Part shown: positions 24,254 to 31,520 of the stretch, piece by piece
How the letters are laid out: each line of letters begins with the position of its first letter
Numbering within the stretch: the first letter of the stretch is position 1
Assembly: GCA_022827225.1 (NCBI GenBank)
Contig: JAJDTJ010000138.1
Coordinates: forward strand, 1-64,000
Length of the DNA stretch: 64,000 bases
Direction of reading: 5' to 3'
Source: Candidatus Poribacteria bacterium
GTDB taxonomy: Bacteria > Poribacteria > WGA-4E > WGA-3G
Translations under genes and position numbers: made by a program
Notes under the pieces: model-generated
What the model was told of the DNA's origin: nothing
What the model saw: only the letters and a program-made list of their open reading frames with translations
Databases searched by the model: none

Positions 24254-26879
24254 GCAAATTTTTCTTTCTTTACTAAATTGCTCGTGGCAGTGGGTGCTAT
24301 TGGGTGGTTTGACATGGTTCATCACCGGTGCTGTGTTCCGCAAAAAGCGTCGTTCTAACACCACTGTTCACCTGTTATGGTTGTTGTCTTTACTCAGTTT
24401 ACCGATCCTGTTCGGTTTAAATCAGTTTGTGCCAGCACTCTCTATAGGCGGAAACCCGGTGTCAGAATTAACACAGGTGGAATTAACACAGGTGGAGCCG
24501 GTAAACATGTCGGGTTTAGCTGTGCCAGCTACAGACCTACCGCAGGTTTCATCCGTGGGCAGCGACACGCAAACCGGAAATCAACGCCTTACAGCGGATA
24601 AGTCCTTTTTCAGTTGGGAAACCAAGACGGAACTGCTCTTGAGCATCTGGGCAATCGGGGCGTTCACCATGCTCGTCCGTTTCGTGTTCGGCTTGTGCCG
24701 AATCTATCAACTCCGACGTAATGCCGTAGTCGCTGATGATTCATATCAGGCAATCTGTCGAGGCTTGGCGCGACAGCTGGACATAAAACGGACGGTCACC
24801 GTGTGCATCTCGGATCGGATAGCATCACCGATCTCATTTGGTTGGTTATCACCGTCCATCCTGATTCCACGAAAGCTGAATTTGGAGCAGTTTGAGTTGG
24901 TAGCGGCCCATGAATTAGCACATCTACAACGACTTGATTGGTTAACGACCCTCTTTTCGCACGTGGTTGGGGTTGTTTTCTTTTTTCATCCAATTTACTA
25001 TTTCCTCAATCGCGAACTCGTCCGCCTACGGGAACGTATCTGTGACGATTGGGTTATCCGATTGACAGGTGCCAGAAAAAACTACGCGCAGTGTCTATTG
25101 GATCTGGTTCGCCACAGAGATAGAGCGATTCCACTCGCTTTGTCCCTCAATCAGCCGTCTCAGTTGGAATCTCGGATTGACGCTATTTTGAAAGACAATC
25201 GGCAGTTAGACCTACAATTGAAGCCGCGCTTGCGACTGATAGCAGTAACCTTGCTCTTTACCTGTCTGCCTTTATTGGCGATGGCACAACTGGTTCCGCT
25301 GAAAACTTTCCAAGTTTCACTGTTCGCTCAGACACCTGAGAAGTCAGAAGAAGCGGTCGAAAAGCAGCACGGACAAGAAGCGAAAGTTGAGAAAATCGGT
25401 GAGAAAGCGGACACCGAGGATTCGGACATTAAAGTGGAAGACGAAGACCCGACGCTATTTGGCAGGTCTGAGGAAAACGGAATCGTCTCTGGACCGCAGC
25501 CCGGGGAAAAACTGCCGCCGTTGAAAGTAACTGGCATTCGTGGCGGCCTCAACGGTGAAACGTTTGATATCACCGCTAAAGCAGATGGAAAACCGATCAT
25601 CTTATTCTTGCAAGACACCGATGAAGCCGGCATAAAGGGGCTTGTTCAGGTGTTCGAGTGGCTTAAAAAAGTTGGTGATTTCGAGAAAAAACAGAACAAC
25701 GCGTCTGGTCTCGAATTTCAGATAGGCGTTGTGTTACTTACGGATGATGCGGATGCGTTGCCTGAATCGGCTCGGGATGTTTTTGAAAAGCACCTTCCAG
25801 ACGAGATCATAGTAGGGATCTCTCCCGATGGGCGTGAAGGGCCAAGCAGCTACCGGTTGAATCGGGATGTTCCACAGACCGTTCTTATCGCTAAGGATGG
25901 GCAAGTGCTGCACAACTTCGCGTTCACAGAACCGATGCGCTCTCTCGGTTCACACTTCGTTGGTACTATCGCCGATACGATCGGCATAGTGTTTGTGCCG
26001 AAGTCTGTCATCGAGATTGAGATCGATAACGCTCCTGATCTTCCTGAGTGGGTGGAACTCCGCAACCTAAGCGATAGCGAACTGAACTTGAAAGGTTGGA
26101 CGCTGGGCTCTTCCACCACGATATTGGATGGCGGGAAGTGGACTATCCAATTTGATGAAGATGAATTTGATGAAGATGAAGTTTGGACGCTGGGCTCTGC
26201 CTCCACAATATTGGATGGCGGGAAGTGGGCTATCCAATTCGATGAAGATGTTAGAATCCCGGTTGCCGGTCATCTGCTCCTTGACGCGGAATCGCTGAAA
26301 AAATTAGGCATTACTGGGGACGAATATGTGGTACTCCTTAAAAGAAAAGGGGAACGCAGTCCAACAACGGAGAAGGGTGATGCTCACAATCGGGACCAAG
26401 AGCTCTCGCTGGGAGAAACCCTCAAAGAGTTGGAGGAGTTGGAGGAAAACATGCTATTGATCCAACGACTCTTCCTCGAGCAGCTGAAGGAAGGTGAAGG
26501 GGCGCGCAAGCGTTTGCAAGAGCTCCCGCTGGAAGAGACCATCGAAAAGTTGACGGAAGACGCAGAATTGATCCAGCAACTCCTCCTTGAGCAGATGAAG
26601 GAACAGCCGAAGGAAGGTGAGGGTGCGCGCAAGCGTGTGCAGGATCTCTCGCTGGAAGAGACTCTCAAAGAGTTGACAAAAGAGTTGACAGAAGACGCAG
26701 CGTTGATCCAACAACTCCTTGAGCAGCTGAAGGAAGGTGAAGGGGCGCGCAAGCGTGTGCAGGATCTTTCGCTGGAAGAAACCATCAAAGGGTTAAAGGA
26801 AGACATCGCACAATTCAAAGAACGCCTCAAGCAACTGGAGGAAAAACACAAGCGAGTTTTTTCACCAAAAGAGGACTAA
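24246..26879 (+). CDS. BlaR1-like M56 membrane protease fused to thioredoxin-like, lamin-tail and coiled-coil domains
   Basis: 877 residues. The N-terminal third is a BlaR1/MecR1-type M56 metallopeptidase with hydrophobic segments at about 10-30, 42-60, 125-148 and 318-340, and zinc motif HELAH (His222-His226). The expected penicillin-binding sensor domain is missing. In its place are an acidic linker, a thioredoxin/peroxiredoxin-like fold (about 415-585; GKPIILFLQD, VPQTVLIAKDGQVLHNF) without a single cysteine, and a lamin-tail-like domain with an internal 29-residue duplication. Four charged coiled-coil repeats end the protein (about 715-877; KEGEGARKR, LSLEETLKEL). The C-terminal part is predicted to be extracytoplasmic. 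It probably senses an envelope signal and triggers cleavage of the BlaI-type repressor. Confidence 0.8.
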   Translation: MTKQIFLSLLNCSWQWVLLGGLTWFITGAVFRKKRRSNTTVHLLWLLSLLSLPILFGLNQFVPALSIGGNPVSELTQVELTQVEPVNMSGLAVPATDLPQVSSVGSDTQTGNQRLTADKSFFSWETKTELLLSIWAIGAFTMLVRFVFGLCRIYQLRRNAVVADDSYQAICRGLARQLDIKRTVTVCISDRIASPISFGWLSPSILIPRKLNLEQFELVAAHELAHLQRLDWLTTLFSHVVGVVFFFHPIYYFLNRELVRLRERICDDWVIRLTGARKNYAQCLLDLVRHRDRAIPLALSLNQPSQLESRIDAILKDNRQLDLQLKPRLRLIAVTLLFTCLPLLAMAQLVPLKTFQVSLFAQTPEKSEEAVEKQHGQEAKVEKIGEKADTEDSDIKVEDEDPTLFGRSEENGIVSGPQPGEKLPPLKVTGIRGGLNGETFDITAKADGKPIILFLQDTDEAGIKGLVQVFEWLKKVGDFEKKQNNASGLEFQIGVVLLTDDADALPESARDVFEKHLPDEIIVGISPDGREGPSSYRLNRDVPQTVLIAKDGQVLHNFAFTEPMRSLGSHFVGTIADTIGIVFVPKSVIEIEIDNAPDLPEWVELRNLSDSELNLKGWTLGSSTTILDGGKWTIQFDEDEFDEDEVWTLGSASTILDGGKWAIQFDEDVRIPVAGHLLLDAESLKKLGITGDEYVVLLKRKGERSPTTEKGDAHNRDQELSLGETLKELEELEENMLLIQRLFLEQLKEGEGARKRLQELPLEETIEKLTEDAELIQQLLLEQMKEQPKEGEGARKRVQDLSLEETLKELTKELTEDAALIQQLLEQLKEGEGARKRVQDLSLEETIKGLKEDIAQFKERLKQLEEKHKRVFSPKED
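26097..26270 (+). repeat. 87-bp tandem duplication inside the M56 fusion gene
   Basis: Two in-frame copies begin at 26097 and 26184. Each encodes WTLGS..TILDGGKW.IQFDED. The copies differ at only a few bases, so the duplication is recent. It repeats the GWTLGS strand-turn unit of a lamin-tail-like domain. Confidence 0.75.
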
Positions 26880-26980
26880 ATTATAACCCAAGCTGCCACT
26901 TTGTGACGCGACAAAGTCAACGATATGGCACATCTCTGAGAACCGAAACAAAATTAACTGGCACAAGCCGTAAATTTTGT

Positions 26981-27092
26981 CAGGACTTACGCATTTTTCC
27001 GTGATAACGGACATCCGATACACTGCAGGCGGGGTTTCAAACCCTGAAGAAACGCCCAAGCAAAAACCCTGCAGTGGGCTGCGTAAGTCCTG
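26981..27092. mobile_element. 112-bp MITE with 13-bp inverted ends and 6-bp target duplication
   Basis: CAGGACTTACGCA (26981-26993) and TGCGTAAGTCCTG (27080-27092) are perfect terminal inverted repeats. The hexamer TTTTGT flanks both ends (26975-26980 and 27093-27098). Inside, CACTGCAG/CTGCAGTG and GGGGTTTC/GAAACGCCC can pair. There is no coding capacity, so a transposase in trans is needed. The rest of the 26880-27280 gap holds only a short ACTTTGT/ACAAAGT hairpin and the blaI-blaR1 remnant. Confidence 0.8.
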
Positions 27093-27110
27093 TTTTGTAT
27101 TTTTTGTAAA

Positions 27111-27269
27111 TTAATTTGACAAACGTTTCAGAATGTATGATATTATCAATATGTGTGCGGAGTATGTCACAAACTTTGATTAACAACTATCAGCCTGAAG
27201 GAGAAAGAATCGATGGATAAACAGTCCGTACTTTCATTATTTGCTGCAGTCTTGCCTCACAAACTGTAG
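27111..27269 (+). pseudogene. Deletion remnant of a second blaI-blaR1 operon
   Basis: TTAATTTGACAAAC at 27111-27124 matches the blaI promoter (TTAACTTGACAAAC) and is followed by a similar -10 region. At 27177-27221 the frame reads LINNYQPEGERIDG and stops, nearly identical to the last residues of the intact repressor (LINNYQPEGEETDD). The ATG at 27213 opens an 18-codon frame (MDKQSVLSLFAAVLP...) matching the first residues of the intact protease (MTKQIFLSLL). Promoter, tail of blaI and head of blaR1 are thus present, while both gene bodies are deleted. The next gene may use this promoter. Confidence 0.75.
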
Positions 27270-27280
27270 GAGGAGGAACC

Positions 27281-28141
27281 ATGTTTTTAGCAAAACGATA
27301 TCTGAATTACATACTCACAACAAGCACTATTATCGTGGTGAGTTTCGCGATAATAGGGACAAGTGATGCAAAGATTGATAAAGATACGATTCAAGGGATG
27401 TGGACATTTGAGGAGGGCAAAGGTGAAACCGTTACAGATCTTTCTGGAAACGGTAGCGACGGTGTATTTGTTGGCGATGTCAAATGGGCAAAAGCCAGAT
27501 TCGGTGGTGGTATAGAATTCAGCGGCGTTGACGCACAAAACCATGTTCGTATCGGGACGAAAGGGGATGCCGATAGTTTAGCAGCCTTGAATTTCAAGGA
27601 CTCCGAGGGTTTCGCGATCCATGCATGGATATACGCAACGGTACCGCCCAACGGAAAATGCGTTATATGGAAAGGGCAGGGATGCTCAACCTGGTCGCAG
27701 TATCTACTTGGAACCGGTGCCCATGAAAATGTCGGTGGCAGAATTAACCAAGCTTCGTTTCACTATCGTATCAAGAGCGCGCCGGAAAGATTTGAAGCAC
27801 TCGGAGATCCACTCCCGGTAAATGAGTGGGTTCACCTCGTCGGGGTGTGGGATGGAGCGAAAATCCATATCTACGTTAATGGTGAACTACAGAACAGTGC
27901 AGACGCTGTAGGCCAACCTTGGGATTCTCCTGAAGCGGTTTACATCGGCGCAGATGAGGGGTGTAATGCGGGTAAGGGAAGGTGTCATTTCGGTGGAATC
28001 ATTGACGAAATTGTCATCTTTAATGTACCCCTCTCCAAAGATGAAATTAAGGCACTCGGCAATGGAATTGAAGGTGTTTTTGCGGTCGATGCCGCAGGCA
28101 AAGTCACTACCACCTGGGGTAAACTTAAATCAAGCAAATAA
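27281..28141 (+). CDS. Exported LamG/concanavalin-like domain protein
   Basis: 286 residues with a signal peptide (about 1-30, ending TSDA). The rest is a single LamG-like jelly-roll fold of the three-dimensional lectin type: GMWTFEEGKGETVTDLSGN, FAIHAWIYA, WVHLVGVWDGAKIHIYVNGEL and the closing GIIDEIVIFNVPLS. Such domains bind glycans or act as adhesion modules. GGAGGAGG lies just before the start. It is directly downstream of the promoter left over from the deleted blaI-blaR1 copy, so it may have been captured by that control region. Confidence 0.8.
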   Translation: MFLAKRYLNYILTTSTIIVVSFAIIGTSDAKIDKDTIQGMWTFEEGKGETVTDLSGNGSDGVFVGDVKWAKARFGGGIEFSGVDAQNHVRIGTKGDADSLAALNFKDSEGFAIHAWIYATVPPNGKCVIWKGQGCSTWSQYLLGTGAHENVGGRINQASFHYRIKSAPERFEALGDPLPVNEWVHLVGVWDGAKIHIYVNGELQNSADAVGQPWDSPEAVYIGADEGCNAGKGRCHFGGIIDEIVIFNVPLSKDEIKALGNGIEGVFAVDAAGKVTTTWGKLKSSK

Positions 28142-28152
28142 GATCCTCTTAA

Positions 28153-28274
28153 TGGGGACCTACTATGCTGATGATCTGATGTTCATGGTTAACGAGGGTG
28201 GTGTGGTTTCTTGTGTGGAGGCAAAAAACGGAAACCGGGTATGGAGAGGTCGTATTATTGCGTTTTTTGGATAG
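28153..28274 (+). pseudogene. Fragment of a PQQ-type beta-propeller gene
   Basis: The frame from 28153 reads MGTYYADDLMFMVNEGGV, then VSCVEAKNGNRVWRGRI, and stops at 28274. The pattern (display strand, 'GG..SC.EAK.G..VW') is that of a quinoprotein/BamB-like propeller blade, but there is only one blade and no signal peptide. It is best read as a surviving piece of a larger gene. Confidence 0.55.
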
Positions 28275-28357
28275 AATTATGCACCCGTTCCATCCATAAG
28301 TAGCGTCACCAGAAATGAAAGCACAATTATGCAACCATCTATTTGTGGAGGCGACTC

Positions 28358-31300
28358 ATGAAAAACAACGATGCCGAACTCATCCAACGCGTCCTTGAAG
28401 GCGACGATGATGCCTTCTCTGTGCTGGTGCGGAAATACCAGAAACAGGTCCACGCACTTGCATGGCGGAAAATCGGGGATTTCCATATCGCTGAGGAAAT
28501 TACGCAGGACACTTTTCTGAAAGCATACAAACGGCTTTCCACACTAAAGAAACCCCAGCGCTTCGCAAGTTGGCTTTATGTCATCGCAGCGAACTGTTGC
28601 AGCTCTTGGTTTAGGAAAAAACGGTTGTGGACGCAACCACTTGAGCAACTTGAGGAAACAGACGACAAACAGCTACAACAATCGACGTATTCCAGACACG
28701 TCGCTGCCGAAAACGAACGCACAACCGCAGAGGCACAACGCGATGTCGTTAAAAAGCTGCTTGCGAAACTACAGGAAAGTGAACGAACTATCATGACACT
28801 ACACTACTTCGGTGAAATGTCCTGCACAGAGATCGGCACCTTTTTGGGGGTATCCAAAAATACTATCAAGAGCCGCCTCCGCCGCGCACAGCAGCGCTTA
28901 AAGAAGGAGGAACCTATGATTCAAGAGGCTTTAGAAAATTTTCAGATCACGCCGAATCTCACGGAGAATATTATGCAAGAGGTTGCTCGCATTAAACCGG
29001 CTGCACCGTCGGGGAGTAAGCCGTTCATGCCGTGGGCAGTCGCAGCTTCCACGGTTGTGGTGGTGTTACTAATGCTGGGCATCGGAAACCAACAACACGC
29101 ACTCCGTTTCCAGAAACCCTATAACCTTGATGCCGCATCGGAGATGACGGTTGAACTTATTGAAGCACCTGTTGTGCTGAACGTTGTTTCAAAACCGGAT
29201 ACGCGAACACAGATAGGAAGCACCAATGCACCGGGTAGAAGCAGTAAATCCGAACAACCACCGGATGATACGCCTGCACTCGTCGCAGAAGCACACGCTG
29301 ATGAAATTATCAATGATTATACAAAATGGCATCTCCCAGAAGAAGCGAAAGCACGGTTTGGAAAGGGAGGCATTAATGTCCTTCAGTTTTCACCGGATGG
29401 TACACAAATCGCTGTCGGAAGCAGCATCGGTGTGTGGCTATATGACCTAAATACTGGAAAAGAGATTACTATGTTCCCGGGAATGTGTGAATCTATCGCT
29501 TTTTCACCTAATGGGCAATTTATCGCAAGCGGTGGCGGGAAATATACATTTCAGGCAGGATTCAGACTGTGGGAGATTGCGACTGGTCAAAAAGTGGCAC
29601 TTATTGATGGCCCTCCTGCTGTCTCAGCACTGCAATTTTCTGAAGATGGCGAAACACTACTCGGTTTGGGGAACTGGGGAGATTCAATCAGCAAGTTAAA
29701 CGTTGAAACTGGAGAGGGAAATGTGAAAAATATTGAAGACCGTTCTTGGGAAAAAATACCAAGGAGAAGTATGCCGGAACCGTATGCCCTCACGGACGAT
29801 AAATTTGCCGTTGGTGGCGAGAACGGAAAAATTCAGTTGTGGGGCACAACGATTGGTGAACAACTATCTACCCTCAGCGGACATGGAGAGGATTTAAAGA
29901 ATCCGTTAATTGAGAAGCTTCAAGAGATGATTCAGGGTCAGCCGCCTGTTCCAGAGGGAAATAACCATGTTTTAGTCTTGGAATTTTCGCCTGATGGCAC
30001 TAAACTCGCCAGCGGAAGCAAAGACAAAACAGTGCGATTATGGAACACTACTACCGGCGACGAATTGGCTATTCTACGAAAACACACAGGATGGACAAAC
30101 GTGTTAGCATTCTCTCCAAACGGGGAAAGGCTCGCAAGTGGAGGCACCGATAAAACAGTGCATTTGTGGGATACTGACACAGGTAAACTGATCACGACAC
30201 TCAACAAACATCTCAGTAGTATTGCTGCACTCTCGTTTTCGCCTGATGGTAGAACACTTGCAAGTGGAAGCGCGGATGGCACTATTCGGTTCTGGAACAC
30301 AGAAACCGGAGATTTACTACCCCTCAATATTACGGAACACACGGAGTGGGTGAAAGCAGCCTCTTTCGTTAAAGATAGTTCTACACTTGCAAGCATCGCT
30401 TTTAATGGCGTAATTACTTTTTGGGATCTGCAGACATCTCAAAAAACCGATGTTCAGATGACAGGACATCGAGATTTCTTACCGGCTTTGGCGTTTTCAT
30501 CGGATGGGATTAAACTCGCAAACGTTAGCGCAAAAGCCACTATGTTCTTTGATCAAAGTTCCGGTTTTTCAACATGGAGTGCAGACCATCTGGTTCGGCT
30601 GACGGATGTGACGACAGGGCGTGAGTTAGGGACATTAAATGAGACAAATGCTGGTGTTAATCTAGGCGCAAGTATGACTTTTTCGCCTGACAAAAAAACG
30701 GTGGCATTCGGAGAACAAGGCAAAATTCATTTATGGAATACGGAGACTGGTGCCAGCTTTGAAATCCCTCTTGTAGATAAACACAATGCTGATGGAAATG
30801 ACGAGTTGGCACCTCCACCAGATATGATGATGCTTCTCCCAGCCCCTCAAATCGGTGCCCTGGTGTTCTCACCAGATGGGAAAAAACTTGTCAGTGGAAC
30901 CATGGGCGGAAAGGTCCAGATGTGGGACGCTGAAACTGGCGTTGAATTAGCCCCTTTCTTTGACGATGAAACCCAAAAAGAACCCGGTAAACTGAAGGCT
31001 ACGGTCTCGTATCAGGATGGTATCACAGCGTTGGCATTCTCTCCAAATGGTGCCTTGCTTGCTGTCGGAAGTTATAAACGTATCCGTTTACTCGGAAGCC
31101 ATAAACAGAGTCGTCTTAAGGAAGTCCCCCACGGCGTCGAAACGTTAGTGTTTTCACCTGATAGTACTATGTTTGTTACTGGGCTCAGAAACGGAGGGAT
31201 TGAATTATGGGATTTGCCAACCGGAGATAAACTCACAATACTTGATGGGCATTCAGAACCAGTAGGAACCTTGGTATTTTCACCCGATGGAAAAACACTC

Positions 31301-31384
31301 GTCAGCACGGGACAAGACGGAACTATCCTCGTTTGGGATTGGAACGAAGTGCTCAAAAACTCGACTGTACAGGAAAAAGAGTGA
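28358..31384 (+). CDS. ECF sigma factor fused by a membrane segment to a WD40 propeller
   Basis: 1008 residues. The N-terminus is an ECF sigma factor: region 2 at about 20-88 (DAFSVLVRKYQKQVHALAWR, EEITQDTFLKAYKRL) and region 4 at about 128-185 (ERTIMTLHYFGEMSCTEIG, LGVSKNTIKSRLRRA). One transmembrane segment follows (about 218-240, PWAVAASTVVVVLLMLGIG), then WD40 repeats to the end (FSPDGTKLASGSKDKTVRLW and relatives). If the sigma part is cytoplasmic, the propeller is outside. No anti-sigma gene is adjacent. The start at 28358 follows GGAGG at ideal spacing. The downstream gene is a paralogue of the WD40 part. Release of the sigma domain by proteolysis is a possible mechanism, but it is only an inference. 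Confidence 0.85.
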   Translation: MKNNDAELIQRVLEGDDDAFSVLVRKYQKQVHALAWRKIGDFHIAEEITQDTFLKAYKRLSTLKKPQRFASWLYVIAANCCSSWFRKKRLWTQPLEQLEETDDKQLQQSTYSRHVAAENERTTAEAQRDVVKKLLAKLQESERTIMTLHYFGEMSCTEIGTFLGVSKNTIKSRLRRAQQRLKKEEPMIQEALENFQITPNLTENIMQEVARIKPAAPSGSKPFMPWAVAASTVVVVLLMLGIGNQQHALRFQKPYNLDAASEMTVELIEAPVVLNVVSKPDTRTQIGSTNAPGRSSKSEQPPDDTPALVAEAHADEIINDYTKWHLPEEAKARFGKGGINVLQFSPDGTQIAVGSSIGVWLYDLNTGKEITMFPGMCESIAFSPNGQFIASGGGKYTFQAGFRLWEIATGQKVALIDGPPAVSALQFSEDGETLLGLGNWGDSISKLNVETGEGNVKNIEDRSWEKIPRRSMPEPYALTDDKFAVGGENGKIQLWGTTIGEQLSTLSGHGEDLKNPLIEKLQEMIQGQPPVPEGNNHVLVLEFSPDGTKLASGSKDKTVRLWNTTTGDELAILRKHTGWTNVLAFSPNGERLASGGTDKTVHLWDTDTGKLITTLNKHLSSIAALSFSPDGRTLASGSADGTIRFWNTETGDLLPLNITEHTEWVKAASFVKDSSTLASIAFNGVITFWDLQTSQKTDVQMTGHRDFLPALAFSSDGIKLANVSAKATMFFDQSSGFSTWSADHLVRLTDVTTGRELGTLNETNAGVNLGASMTFSPDKKTVAFGEQGKIHLWNTETGASFEIPLVDKHNADGNDELAPPPDMMMLLPAPQIGALVFSPDGKKLVSGTMGGKVQMWDAETGVELAPFFDDETQKEPGKLKATVSYQDGITALAFSPNGALLAVGSYKRIRLLGSHKQSRLKEVPHGVETLVFSPDSTMFVTGLRNGGIELWDLPTGDKLTILDGHSEPVGTLVFSPDGKTLVSTGQDGTILVWDWNEVLKNSTVQEKE

Positions 31385-31398
31385 CCAACCCTATCTGC

Positions 31399-31429
31399 TT
31401 GGCAATCCTCCGCTCTAATGGTGTATAAT
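31399..31429 (+). promoter_or_regulatory. Possible promoter of the secreted WD40 gene
   Basis: TATAAT at 31424-31429 is a perfect -10 box; TTGGCA at 31399-31404 is a fair -35, although the spacer is 19 bases. It lies about 90 bases before the start of the next gene. Confidence 0.4.
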
Positions 31430-31520
31430 TAATTGAACGAAAATTTACAGCTAATGTGATTTGAAAATAAGCGTGTGTCTTCTACAATAGCTCTGATTCA
31501 AAAACGTGAGCGGAGGAATA

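Noticed and set aside
26384-26851. 155-codon minus-strand Ser/Arg-rich frame
   Set aside because: It is the antisense reading of the coiled-coil repeats (GAG/CTC-rich codons), not a gene.
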